From: Eggerthellaceae bacterium
GTDB lineage: Bacteria; Actinomycetota; Coriobacteriia; Coriobacteriales; Eggerthellaceae
Direction: 5' to 3'
Length of the DNA stretch: 64,000 bases
Assembly (NCBI GenBank): GCA_017432445.1
Contig: JAFRJC010000137.1
Location: 124,001 to 188,000, forward strand
Notes under the pieces: model-generated
The model's database searches: none
What the model was told of the DNA's origin: nothing
Seen by the model: the letters and a program-made list of their open reading frames with translations, nothing else
Translations under genes and position numbers: made by a program
Shown: positions 23,685-31,665 of the stretch, in pieces
Numbering within the stretch: position 1 is the first letter of the stretch
Layout: the number at the start of each line of letters is the position of its first letter

Positions 23685-24722
23685 TTAATGCACGTAAGCG
23701 GTCGAGCGACCGGCTCCGACCTTGCGCGCTTCGCCGGCTTTCACCATTTTGCCGAGAGCGTTTTCAACGGTAGCTTCGCTGATTTCGGGGAAGGCGTCGA
23801 GTATTTGCCGTTTCGTGACAGGCGTCTGAGAATTCAGGATATATGCCCTTACACGCTCCGATTTGCCGCCTGGTTCGCGTAGGGCGGCCTCGATGGTTTC
23901 AAAAAGGCGCTGGTAAGTGCTATGGATGTGTTCGAGCCAATACAGTGCGTACGGCTTGTAGTCGTTGCGGCCACGGTCCCAGCCCTCAACGCAGGCGTTC
24001 AGCGCATTGTAGTAGTCCATGGCGTCACCCTCGATAATGCGATCGAGGCTCATGTAGCGGGACACGCCGAACCCCGCTTTCTTCAGCATGAGGTCGGCAA
24101 ACAGGCGCGCGATGCGGCCGTTGCCCTCGTCAAACGGGCGAATGCACAGGAAATCGACCGTAAAGACAGATGCGAGAACGAGCGGGCTCGCATGGCTTGC
24201 CGTAAACGCTTCTGCCAGGCTGTCGCACGCGCCTCCGAGCACGAGAGGCGTTTCGAATGCGGTTATGGGGCTGACCGGCATCGCCTGCATGTGGCCGTCC
24301 ACTTGCACGTATATGTAGTCCTTTTTCCGATAGCGGCTCTTTCGCCCTAGGTCGCGGTATCCGTACATCGTCTCGTACAGCTTGAGTATCGTTGCGGTTG
24401 ATAAATCGATGTCCGCGATTTCACCGTCAATAAGGTCGAGCGCCCTTGCGTACCCCGCAATCTGTTCCTCGGTTTCGCCGAGGGCCTCACCGCCCGCCAT
24501 CAGATCGGCAACGCGTGCCTTGTCGATGTAAAGGCCCTCTATGCGTGCGGACGCGTCGGCGCTGTCTGTTCGCGCGGATGCCCTAAACGATTCGAGCAGT
24601 TCCGGGTGCATCTGCTCGTAGACGTCGAGCTTCCCCTTGTCCTCAAAGACCTTCATATTGGCGTCGCCTACCGCGCCGCCGAAAAGCCCCTTCGGCAAAT
24701 GACCGTAATCGAATGTACGCAT
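23685..24722 (-). CDS. Fic-family protein with Arg in place of the catalytic His
   Basis: A 345-residue Fic/DOC protein. The core motif reads C-I-R-P-F-D-E-G-N-G-R-I-A-R, whereas classical AMP-transferases have H-P-F-x-D/E-G-N-G-R; the codon at that place is CGC (Arg), visible at about 24137. The N-terminal helix contains S-A-R-I-E-G, fitting the self-inhibitory motif [S/T]-x-x-x-E-[G/N] of class II Fic enzymes. The C-terminal 60 residues form a winged-helix-like region (T-P-V-T-K-R-Q-I-L-D-A-F, A-T-V-E-N-A-L-G-K-M-V). Related Fic proteins with I-R-P-F exist, so this is probably a subfamily trait, not decay. Activity may be altered or lost; target unknown. The promoter region holds a perfect inverted repeat (24789-24821). 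Confidence 0.85.
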   Translation of the reverse strand: MRTFDYGHLPKGLFGGAVGDANMKVFEDKGKLDVYEQMHPELLESFRASARTDSADASARIEGLYIDKARVADLMAGGEALGETEEQIAGYARALDLIDGEIADIDLSTATILKLYETMYGYRDLGRKSRYRKKDYIYVQVDGHMQAMPVSPITAFETPLVLGGACDSLAEAFTASHASPLVLASVFTVDFLCIRPFDEGNGRIARLFADLMLKKAGFGVSRYMSLDRIIEGDAMDYYNALNACVEGWDRGRNDYKPYALYWLEHIHSTYQRLFETIEAALREPGGKSERVRAYILNSQTPVTKRQILDAFPEISEATVENALGKMVKAGEARKVGAGRSTAYVH

Positions 24723-24788
24723 ACCGAACTACCTTTCCCTCAGGAGATGAAAAAGAGAACGTGCATCTCTTAAAGCAGCTCCCGTCCC

Positions 24789-24821
24789 ATTAGGCAGAAA
24801 TCGTTTTGCCTTCTGCCTAAT
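24789..24821. promoter_or_regulatory. Perfect 11-bp inverted repeat upstream of the Fic gene
   Basis: ATTAGGCAGAA (24789-24799) and TTCTGCCTAAT (24811-24821) are exact inverted copies with an 11-base spacer. Just beyond, AGACAGAAATCGGCAG repeats part of the left arm in direct orientation. The position, 67 bp before the Fic start, suits an operator, possibly for autoregulation through the Fic protein's own winged-helix-like C-terminus. Confidence 0.55.
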
Positions 24822-24947
24822 TATAGACAGAAATCGGCAGCAAAGGGCAAGTTTGCCTAGGTTAATTCGCATCTGCACTGCTTTCTTCGCAACGACCATG
24901 CTTGAATGGAAACAGGAGAGATAATCGAGGAGAAAAGGGGGTGTTCT

Positions 24948-25424
24948 ATGGCTAAACAGCTAGTCGTAGACCCGAAGAAGTGCGTTGCATGTCGCACGTG
25001 CGAACTCGTGTGCTCGTTCAAGCACAACGAGGAGTTCAATCCGCGCCTGAGCAACGTCTCTGTCTTCCATTATGAGGAAGCCGCCATCACCGTGCCCATC
25101 ATGTGCATGCAGTGCGATGAAGCCAGCTGTGCAGCAATCTGCCCGACCGGCGCACTCAAGCGCAACGCCGAGGGCGTCATCACGCACGATGCCAACAAGT
25201 GCATCGTCTGCAAGATGTGCGTGAACGCTTGCCCGCTTGGCAACGTTTCGTACTCGGTCGCAAAGAAGAAGATCTTCAAGTGCGACCTGTGCGATGGCGA
25301 GACGTGGTGCGCCGTGCATTGCCCGACGGGTGCAATCAGCGTCGTCGACCCCGATGAGGTCCCCGACAAGAAGCAGCTCGCCGCCGACAAGCTCAAGGCA
25401 GCTGTCGAGGAGGTGTGTGCATAA
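24948..25424 (+). CDS. Polyferredoxin subunit of tungsten aldehyde oxidoreductase
   Basis: A 158-residue HycB/AorB-like iron-sulfur protein with four 4Fe-4S motifs: [37 protein letters not shown] and [15 protein letters not shown]. In AOR complexes of this layout it takes electrons from the tungsten subunit. The frame extends to 24906 but AAGGGGG sits just before ATG 24948, giving the conserved N-terminus. The stop overlaps the next gene's ATG (TAATG). Confidence 0.9.
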   Translation: MAKQLVVDPKKCVACRTCELVCSFKHNEEFNPRLSNVSVFHYEEAAITVPIMCMQCDEASCAAICPTGALKRNAEGVITHDANKCIVCKMCVNACPLGNVSYSVAKKKIFKCDLCDGETWCAVHCPTGAISVVDPDEVPDKKQLAADKLKAAVEEVCA

Positions 25425-27235
25425 TGACACGTGGAAACGGATGGATCGGTACTATCCTTCGCGTCAACCTGACCGAGGGCACCATCAAGAAAGAGCCGCT
25501 GAACATGCAGGATGCGCAAGACTACGTCGGCGCCCGCGGCCTTGGTACCAAGTATTACTGCAACGAGGTCGACCCGAAGGTTGATCCGCTCTCTCCTGAG
25601 AACAAGCTCATCTTCATGACCGGCCCGCTCACCGGCACCGCCGCTTGCTCGTCCGGCCGCTACGAGGTCGTCTCGAAGTCTCCGCTCACCGGCATCATCG
25701 GTGCTGCAAACTCCGGCGGCCACTTCGGTCCCGAGCTGAAGTATGCCGGCTATGACGGCATCATCTTCGAGGGCAAGGCCGAGAAACCGGTCTACCTGAA
25801 CATCGATGACGAAAAAGTCGAGCTGCTCGACGCAACCGAGCTGTGGGGCCAGGGCGTTCATCCCGTGACCGAGGCCCTCGAAGCCAAGCACGGCAAGGTT
25901 CACGTCGCCACCATCGGCACGCCGGGCGAACGCGGCATGCTGTACGCTACCGTCATGAACGACAAGAACCGTGCCGCCGGTCGTGGTGGCATGGGTGCCG
26001 TCATGGGTTCCAAGAACCTGAAGGCCGTCGTCGTGCGCGGCACGGGCGGCGTCAAGGTTGCACGTCCCGAAGGCTTCATGAGAGAAGCCACGAAGGCCCG
26101 CACCATGCTGCGCGAGCATCCCGTCACCGGTGCAGGCCTGGCCGCGCTGGGTACCGAGGTTCTCGTCAACATCGTCAACGAGGTCGGCGGCCTGCCGCTG
26201 CGCAACGGCCGTGATGGTTCCTACTGGGATAAGGCTGACGACACCTCCGGCGAGCGCCTGGTTGAAACGCATCTGATCAAGAACCAGGGCTGCTTCGGCT
26301 GCACTATCGCCTGCGGTCGCGTAACCAAGATCGAAGGTCGCGGCGAGCTCGACGGCTTCGGCGAGGGTCCCGAGTACGAGGCCGGTTGGTCCTACGGCGC
26401 TGCGTGCGGCGTGAATGACATCGGCGCCATCGTCAAGGCCAACTTCATCTGCAACGAGCAGGGCATGGACCCGATTACCCTGGGCAGCACCGTCGCCTGC
26501 GCGATGGAGCTCTTCGAGATGGGCGCCATCCCCGAGTCCGACATCGGCTTCCCGCTGCGCTTCGGCGATGCGATGGCCATGGTGAAGTTGACGCAGATGT
26601 GCGCCGACGGCGAGGGCTTCGGCAACATTATCGGTCTGGGCTCCTACCGCCTGGCCGAGAAGTATGGCCACCCCGAGCTTTCGATGTCCGTCAAGAAGCA
26701 GGAAATGCCCGCTTACGACGGCCGTGCCATCCAAGGCATCGGCCTGGAGTACGCCACCTCCAACCGCGGCGGCTGCCACGTGCGCGGCTACATGATCTCC
26801 CCCGAGGTCCTGGGCATCCCCATCAAGATGGATCCGCTCGTAACCGAGGGCAAGGGCGCTCTGCTCAAGACCTTCCAGGACCTCACGGCCCTGTGCGACT
26901 CCACAGGCATCTGCCTGTTCACCACCTTCGGCATTGGCCTGCCCGAAATCGCCGGCCAGTACCGTGAGGCTGTGGGCTCCGACGAGACCGACGAGGAAAT
27001 CCTGCTCAAGGGCGAGCGCATCTGGAACCTCGAGAAGCGCTTCAACATCGAAGCCGGCGTCGAGAAGGACACCCTGCCTCCGCGTCTGCTGCGTGAAGCG
27101 CTGCCCTCTGGCCCCGCCAAGGGCAAGGTCAGCGAGCTCCAGACGATGCTTGCCGACTACTACGAGGCCCGCAACTGGACTTCCGACGGTATTCCGACGC
27201 AGGAGAAGCTCGACGAACTGAGCTTGACGTACTAG
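25424..27235 (+). CDS. Tungsten-dependent aldehyde oxidoreductase, catalytic subunit
   Basis: A 603-residue AOR-family enzyme that oxidises aldehydes to carboxylic acids at a tungsto-bis-pyranopterin. The 4Fe-4S ligands are visible as C290, C293, C297 (G-C-F-G-C-T-I-A-C) and C497 (S-T-G-I-C), the same spacing as the Pyrococcus furiosus enzyme (288/291/295/494 there). The N-terminal domain has G-A-R-G-L-G-T-K-Y and [14 protein letters not shown]; the pterin loop [15 protein letters not shown] is perfect. GAGGAGG overlaps the previous gene's end, so translation is coupled. Downstream come a MoaD-like gene and NuoE/F/G-like genes, so electrons probably go to NAD(P) and ferredoxin together rather than to ferredoxin only. 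Confidence 0.95.
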   Translation: MTRGNGWIGTILRVNLTEGTIKKEPLNMQDAQDYVGARGLGTKYYCNEVDPKVDPLSPENKLIFMTGPLTGTAACSSGRYEVVSKSPLTGIIGAANSGGHFGPELKYAGYDGIIFEGKAEKPVYLNIDDEKVELLDATELWGQGVHPVTEALEAKHGKVHVATIGTPGERGMLYATVMNDKNRAAGRGGMGAVMGSKNLKAVVVRGTGGVKVARPEGFMREATKARTMLREHPVTGAGLAALGTEVLVNIVNEVGGLPLRNGRDGSYWDKADDTSGERLVETHLIKNQGCFGCTIACGRVTKIEGRGELDGFGEGPEYEAGWSYGAACGVNDIGAIVKANFICNEQGMDPITLGSTVACAMELFEMGAIPESDIGFPLRFGDAMAMVKLTQMCADGEGFGNIIGLGSYRLAEKYGHPELSMSVKKQEMPAYDGRAIQGIGLEYATSNRGGCHVRGYMISPEVLGIPIKMDPLVTEGKGALLKTFQDLTALCDSTGICLFTTFGIGLPEIAGQYREAVGSDETDEEILLKGERIWNLEKRFNIEAGVEKDTLPPRLLREALPSGPAKGKVSELQTMLADYYEARNWTSDGIPTQEKLDELSLTY

Positions 27236-27250
27236 AAAACTGGACAAACT

Positions 27251-27280
27251 TGACAGGGGGCTCGTCCCCCTGTCAGGCTT
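27251..27280 (+). other. Hairpin after the catalytic subunit gene
   Basis: A 10-bp stem (27251-27260 with 27266-27275) with loop CTCGT is followed by GGCTTTTGT. As genes continue 20 bp later on the same strand, it is probably a partial terminator that raises catalytic-subunit mRNA over the downstream genes. Confidence 0.6.
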
Positions 27281-27296
27281 TTGTCGGAGGTCAAGT

Positions 27297-27569
27297 ATGC
27301 TCGTCAAGTTTTTTGCGACATATCGCCAGATTGCCGGATGCAAGTCCTGTGACGTGGAAGCGCCGCAGGACGTTCTCGCGCTTATGGGCGTGTTATCCGA
27401 ACGCTGGCCGGAATTTCGAAACCTCATTTTGAACAGGGATGGCACCGACAAAGGTGACGACGTCATCATCATGGTCAACGGCCGCCATATCGAGCATCTC
27501 GACGGTGTGGCTACCCAGCTGACCGAGGAGGATTACGTCGCAATCACCCCGTTGGTTGCCGGTGGGTAA
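27297..27569 (+). CDS. MoaD/ThiS-like sulfur carrier
   Basis: A 90-residue beta-grasp protein ending in A-G-G, the C-terminal di-glycine that is adenylated and thiocarboxylated in MoaD. The V-I-I-M-V-N-G-R-H-I stretch and the L-T-E-E-D-Y-V-A-I-T-P-L-V segment match MoaD. It probably gives sulfur to molybdopterin for the adjacent tungstoenzyme; a MoaD-like gene is a regular companion of AOR genes. GGAGG lies six bases before the ATG. The E1-like protein at 34104 could be its activator. Confidence 0.88.
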   Translation: MLVKFFATYRQIAGCKSCDVEAPQDVLALMGVLSERWPEFRNLILNRDGTDKGDDVIIMVNGRHIEHLDGVATQLTEEDYVAITPLVAGG

Positions 27570-27605
27570 AAATGAGACAAAGGGGCCGCCCCTTTGTCTC
27601 ATTTT
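27569..27605. terminator. Perfect hairpin within the aldehyde oxidoreductase operon
   Basis: A 17-bp perfect stem (27569-27585 with 27589-27605) closes the loop CCG, with A-run before and T-run in the 3' arm. It overlaps the moaD-like stop and ends 16 bases before the next gene, so it must be leaky or act as an attenuator. The stem resembles the one at 8742-8775. Confidence 0.65.
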
Positions 27606-27620
27606 GGAAACGAGGTGCTT

Positions 27621-28106
27621 ATGACCGAAATCGATCAAGCTTCGAAGATTGGCGAGATCATCGAGGCGTATCCTGCCGACCAGCGGTTCGCGCTGGCCGC
27701 TTTGCAGGACATGCAACATGCATTCAACTTCATTCCAGAAGAGGGTTTGGCGGCGCTGGCGGAATACCTGGGTTGTCCACAGGCTCAGCTGTATTCCATG
27801 GCGACGTTCTACAAGGCGCTCTCGCTCACGCCGAAGGGCGAGCACATCATCAAGATCTGCAACGGCACCGCCTGCCATCTACGTGGTGCGATGAACCTGG
27901 CAACCGAGCTTAAGCGCGACCTGGGCATCGAGCCCGGCCAGACCACCGAAGACGGTGCGTTCTCGGTCGAGCTCGTGAACTGCCTCGGTTCATGCGCCCT
28001 TGCGCCCGTCATGGTCGTCGACGGCAACTACCACAACAAGCTGCGGGTCGAGCAGATTCCCGGCATCATCGAAAGCTATGCCGAGGGGGTGACCGACCAT
28101 GATTAA
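27621..28106 (+). CDS. NuoE-like (24 kDa) 2Fe-2S subunit
   Basis: A 161-residue thioredoxin-fold [2Fe-2S] protein of the NuoE/HndA family. Ligands fit C-N-G-T-A-C (about residue 80) and C-L-G-S-C-A-L-A-P further on. The helical N-terminus with A-L-A-A-L-Q-D-M-Q-H-A-F-N-F-I-P matches NuoE. These subunits serve NADH-linked hydrogenases, formate dehydrogenases and electron-bifurcating complexes. GAGGTG before ATG 27621 decides the start over 27594. It overlaps the next gene by 8 bp. Confidence 0.9.
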   Translation: MTEIDQASKIGEIIEAYPADQRFALAALQDMQHAFNFIPEEGLAALAEYLGCPQAQLYSMATFYKALSLTPKGEHIIKICNGTACHLRGAMNLATELKRDLGIEPGQTTEDGAFSVELVNCLGSCALAPVMVVDGNYHNKLRVEQIPGIIESYAEGVTDHD

Positions 28107-29901
28107 CGGAACCGAGAGGATTCTCGTCTGCTGCGGCACCGGCTGCATCGCAAACGGCGCTCTGGGCGTGGCGGATGCCATTCAGAAGGAACTCGACGCT
28201 CGCGGGCTTGCCGATGACGTCAAGCTCGACGTCAGCGTCGTGCGCACGGGCTGCTCGGGTGAATGCGAGCAAGGTCCCATCGTGCGCTTCATGCCGCGTG
28301 ACCTTATGTACTATCGCGTTAAGGCAAACGACGCAGCGGCAATCGTCGACTCGCTTGAAGGCGAGCCGGTGCAAAAGCTGCTGTTCAAAAAAGACGGGCA
28401 GACCTACGAGCACATGGACGACAACCCGTTCTATGCGCTCCAGCATAAGGTCGTGCTCAAGGACGTTGGCGTCATCGACCCGCTCGATATTAACGAGTAC
28501 ATCGCCCGTGGCGGTTACGAGGGCCTGAAGAAGGCGCTCACGATGACTCCCGACGAGATTATCACCGAAGTCGAGAAGAGCGGCCTGCGAGGCAAGGGCG
28601 GCGCAGGCTTCCCCACCGGGCGCAAGTGGCGCACGGCTGCAGGTTATGATGTCTTCCCCAAGTACATCGTCTGCAACGGCGACGAGGGCGACCCCGGCGC
28701 GTTCATGGATGGCTCCACGATGGAGGGCAGCCCCCACGCCGTCATCGAAGGCATGATCATCGGCGCGCTGGCCATCGGCGCTGAAGAGGGCGTGCTCTAC
28801 ATCCGCGACGAGTACGCGCTTGCCCGCGATCACATTCAGCGTGCGATCGACGCTGCGTACGAAGCCGGCATCCTGGGCGATTCCATCATGGGATCCGACC
28901 ACAAGCTCGACCTTTCGATCGTCCGCGGCGGCGGCGCGTTCGTCTGCGGTGAATCCACCGCGCTCATGGCTTCGATTGAGGGCCGTGTGGGCGAGCCTCG
29001 TGCGAAGTACATCCGCAGCGTGCAACGCGGTCTGTTCGACCATCCCACGGTTTTGAACAACGTCGAATCGCTCGCGTCGATCCCAACGATCCTGCGCGAC
29101 GGCGGCGAGGCGTATGCCCAGGTGGGCACCGAGCGCTCCAAGGGCACGAAGGTGTTCGCCATGGTCGGCAAGGTCAAGCACACGGGTCTCGTGGAAGTAC
29201 CGATGGGTACCACCTTGCGCACGCTTATCTACGATATCGGCGGCGGCATCATCGATGACCGTCCGTTCAAGGCCATCCAGACCGGCGGCCCGTCCGGCGG
29301 CTGCATACCCGAAGAGCTGCTCGACCTGCCTGTCGACTTCGACACGCTCGTCGAGTATGGCGCCATGATGGGTTCGGGCGGCATGATCGTCATGGACGAC
29401 CGCTCGTGCATGGTCGAAGTTGCCCGCTACTATGTTGACTTCCTCTGCGAGGAGAGTTGTGGCAAGTGCACGCCATGCCGCGAGGGCTTGCGCCAGATGC
29501 GCGCGATCCTGACCGACATCTGCGAGGGCCGTGGCAAGCACGGCGACATCGAGCTTTTGGAGCGTATCGGGCGCACGATGCAGGATGCGTCGCTGTGCGC
29601 GCTCGGCCGCACGGCGCCGAATCCCGTCATGACCACGATAAAGTTCTTCCGCGACGAGTACGAAGCGCACATCGAGCGCAAGGAATGTCCGGCTGGCGTG
29701 TGCGCCAAGCTCACGCAATTTGCCATCGACCCGGAGGCGTGCACGGGCTGCACCATGTGCTCGCGGGCGTGCCCGGCGGGCGCTATCTCTGGCGGTCGCA
29801 AGGAAACGCACGTCATCGATCCGCATCTGTGCATCGCCTGCGGCAGCTGCCGTGAGGCGTGCCGCTTCAATGCGGTGCTGACCGAAAGGAGGCCCGCATG
29901 A
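28099..29901 (+). CDS. NuoF-like NAD(P)H/FMN subunit with 2Fe-2S and extra 4Fe-4S domains
   Basis: A 600-residue protein of the HndC/HydB type. Order of domains: thioredoxin-like 2Fe-2S (1-110, C-C-G-T-G-C and C-S-G-E-C-E), NADH/FMN-binding Nuo51 domain (about 125-330, G-R-G-G-A-G-F-P-T-like 'R-G-K-G-G-A-G-F-P-T-G' and N-G-D-E-G-D-P-G-A-F-M-D), SLBB (about 345-420), 4Fe-4S domain (C-E-E-S-C-G-K-C-T-P-C-R-E-G), and two ferredoxin clusters at the end (C-T-G-C-T-M-C-S-R-A-C-P and C-I-A-C-G-S-C-R-E-A-C). This architecture occurs in bifurcating hydrogenases and formate dehydrogenases, where FMN splits electrons between ferredoxin and NAD. Its stop overlaps the next start (ATGA). Confidence 0.93.
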   Translation: MINGTERILVCCGTGCIANGALGVADAIQKELDARGLADDVKLDVSVVRTGCSGECEQGPIVRFMPRDLMYYRVKANDAAAIVDSLEGEPVQKLLFKKDGQTYEHMDDNPFYALQHKVVLKDVGVIDPLDINEYIARGGYEGLKKALTMTPDEIITEVEKSGLRGKGGAGFPTGRKWRTAAGYDVFPKYIVCNGDEGDPGAFMDGSTMEGSPHAVIEGMIIGALAIGAEEGVLYIRDEYALARDHIQRAIDAAYEAGILGDSIMGSDHKLDLSIVRGGGAFVCGESTALMASIEGRVGEPRAKYIRSVQRGLFDHPTVLNNVESLASIPTILRDGGEAYAQVGTERSKGTKVFAMVGKVKHTGLVEVPMGTTLRTLIYDIGGGIIDDRPFKAIQTGGPSGGCIPEELLDLPVDFDTLVEYGAMMGSGGMIVMDDRSCMVEVARYYVDFLCEESCGKCTPCREGLRQMRAILTDICEGRGKHGDIELLERIGRTMQDASLCALGRTAPNPVMTTIKFFRDEYEAHIERKECPAGVCAKLTQFAIDPEACTGCTMCSRACPAGAISGGRKETHVIDPHLCIACGSCREACRFNAVLTERRPA

Positions 29902-30653
29902 ACGAGATGCTGACCATCACCATCGACGGCGTTGAGTGCACGTGCCAGAAAGGCGAGTATCTCTACGACGTCGCGACGCGCAATGGCATCTGGATTCCCG
30001 TCCTGTGCCGGTCGGATGCATTCGACGACCATCGAGCCTGCTGCCGTATCTGCATAGTTGAGGTAGAGGAACGCGGGCGCCGCAAAGTCGTCACCGCCTG
30101 CGTCTACCCAATCGAGCAGGAATGCACCGTCTACACCAAATCCGAGAAGATCTTGGAAGAGCGTGCGGTCATCATGGCGCTTCTCGCACACCGCGCTCCT
30201 GATTCCGAGCGAATGGCCGAGATGAACAAGTTCATGGGCCGCTCTGGCTTCGATCGTCTCATTTCGGTCGATGGCGAGAAGTGCATTCTGTGCGGCCTAT
30301 GCGTTCAGGCGTGCAACAGCCTGGGGACGGGTGCCATCTCGACTGTGCTTCGCGGCACTGACAAAAAGGTCGACACACCCTACGGAAATCCGTCGGCTTT
30401 CTGTGTTGGTTGTTTGAGCTGCGCGAACGTCTGCCCCACTGATGCCATCGAATACACGCAGACCGATACGACCCGCACTATCTGGAACCGCGAATTCGAC
30501 CTCGCGTTCTGCGAGGAATGCGGTTCGCTCATGGGCACGACCGAGTCGGTGCGCCATGCCGCCGGAGAAGACAGCGAGGTGCCGAGCGTTTGCGATGCCT
30601 GCCGCAAGAAGAAGCTTGCTGATGAAATGATGCAGACCTACCGTTACGTATAA
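29898..30653 (+). CDS. NuoG/HydA N-terminal-like iron-sulfur subunit
   Basis: A 251-residue electron-transfer protein without a catalytic domain. The N-terminal 2Fe-2S ferredoxin fold has C-R-S-D-A-F-D-D-H-R-A-C-C-R-I-C; two 4Fe-4S motifs follow (C-I-L-C-G-L-C-V-Q-A-C and C-V-G-C-L-S-C-A-N-V-C-P); the C-terminus adds a probable zinc or iron site, C-E-E-C-G and C-D-A-C. Comparable short NuoG-like subunits link NuoEF modules to a tungsten or hydrogenase partner. It is the last gene of the operon that starts at 24948. ATG 29898 overlaps the preceding stop; the longer frame from 29859 is inside the upstream gene. Confidence 0.9.
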   Translation: MNEMLTITIDGVECTCQKGEYLYDVATRNGIWIPVLCRSDAFDDHRACCRICIVEVEERGRRKVVTACVYPIEQECTVYTKSEKILEERAVIMALLAHRAPDSERMAEMNKFMGRSGFDRLISVDGEKCILCGLCVQACNSLGTGAISTVLRGTDKKVDTPYGNPSAFCVGCLSCANVCPTDAIEYTQTDTTRTIWNREFDLAFCEECGSLMGTTESVRHAAGEDSEVPSVCDACRKKKLADEMMQTYRYV

Positions 30654-30730
30654 ATGCGTATTTCGGGTTTTGCCTGTAAACGCATTGTGCGCCCCGCGTA
30701 AGTCGGGTTGACCCCTCGCAGCGGTGGAAA

Positions 30731-30775
30731 GATGAGCCGGGACGCTTCCCAATTCCCACAGCGTCCCGGCTCATC
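30731..30775. terminator. Terminator after the aldehyde oxidoreductase operon
   Basis: A perfect 16-bp stem (30731-30746 with 30760-30775) and a 13-base loop, followed rightward by AACACTTTAAC. Strong stem, weak T-tract. It probably serves both convergent operons, the ABC importer coming from the right. The rest of the gap (30654-30882) shows no gene. Confidence 0.7.
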
Positions 30776-30882
30776 AACACTTTAACACAGTAACGCCATC
30801 GCTAATATGAGCAAAAAAATCATCAATGATGGTTCGGGGGATCATTAGCGCTCATTTGCATAAGCTGGCGCAGCTTGAATTG

Positions 30883-31665
30883 CTATTCGCCCACGCCAAC
30901 GGCAATGCAGACATCGCGTTTGGCAGCGCCTGAATGCTCGATGGCTATCTCGATGCCGTACAGTTCATGGAGGGTCTCCGCGGTCACGATGTCTCGCGCG
31001 TTGCCGAACCGGTAATCTCCACCGCGCTGCATCGCAACGACCTTTCCGTCGAGCATGAGCACATGATCGGGATTGTGCGTCGTCATCAGCAAGCCGAAGC
31101 CTTCGCGCGCGAGGTCCTTGACCAAATCGAGTACCCTGATCTGGTTCCCGAAATCCAGATGAGACGTCGGCTCGTCAAGCAAGATGAACGCGGGTTTCTG
31201 CGTCAGGACGCGGGCTATGCTCACCTGTTGGCGCTCGCCGCCGCTAATGCGGGCATACGATTGGTCGGCCAATCGCTCGATTCCCATGCGTTCGAGCGAT
31301 TCCCACGCTCTGGCATACTCGGCTTCGCCTGGCCGTTTGAACCATTTCATGTGAGGAGCGCAACCGGTGACCACGTAATCGAGCACGGTGTAGTCGAAGG
31401 CGGCAGTGATCTCCTGCGGAACATAGCCAAGCAGCTGGGCAACCTGGGCGCCGGCAAGCTGCTCGATGCTCTCGCCATCGACCGAAACAGATCCTGACGT
31501 TGCCTTGTGCAAGCCGATCACACAGTTGAGCAACGTCGTCTTCCCGCATCCGTTCGGCCCGAGCAAGCACACCACGCTGCCCGCCTCGACCTCGAAGGAG
31601 ATGTCGGTGAAGATCTGCGCTGATGGCGCGTAAGAAAACCCGAGATGGTCGATTACGAGGCTCAT
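30883..31665 (-). CDS. ABC importer ATP-binding protein, FecE/BtuD type
   Basis: A 260-residue ATPase: Walker A G-P-N-G-C-G-K-T-T, signature I-S-G-G-E-R-Q-Q-V-S-I-A, Walker B F-I-L-L-D-E-P-T, switch T-T-H-N-P-D-H. The G-Y-V-P-Q-E block after Walker A is typical of the FecE/BtuD/MolC subclass. ATG 31665 overlaps the permease stop by ATGA; the longer frame to 31701 lies within the permease gene. It powers import by the permease and binding protein encoded just upstream. Ligand class discussed at the binding protein. Confidence 0.93.
   Translation of the reverse strand: MSLVIDHLGFSYAPSAQIFTDISFEVEAGSVVCLLGPNGCGKTTLLNCVIGLHKATSGSVSVDGESIEQLAGAQVAQLLGYVPQEITAAFDYTVLDYVVTGCAPHMKWFKRPGEAEYARAWESLERMGIERLADQSYARISGGERQQVSIARVLTQKPAFILLDEPTSHLDFGNQIRVLDLVKDLAREGFGLLMTTHNPDHVLMLDGKVVAMQRGGDYRFGNARDIVTAETLHELYGIEIAIEHSGAAKRDVCIAVGVGE

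Noticed and set aside
22856-24722. CpXC and Fic genes as a toxin-antitoxin or defence pair
   Set aside because: They are about 200 bp apart, the Fic protein carries its own inhibitory motif, and CpXC proteins are not known antitoxins.
25070-27478. An 802-codon open frame on the strand opposite the tungsten aldehyde oxidoreductase
   Set aside because: It is a shadow frame in GC-rich coding sequence; its composition (many His, Val, Leu, Gly) is typical of antisense frames and it has no ribosome binding site or family match.
28066-29826. A 586-codon frame opposite the NuoF-like gene
   Set aside because: Antisense shadow; the sense gene has all expected cluster and flavin motifs.
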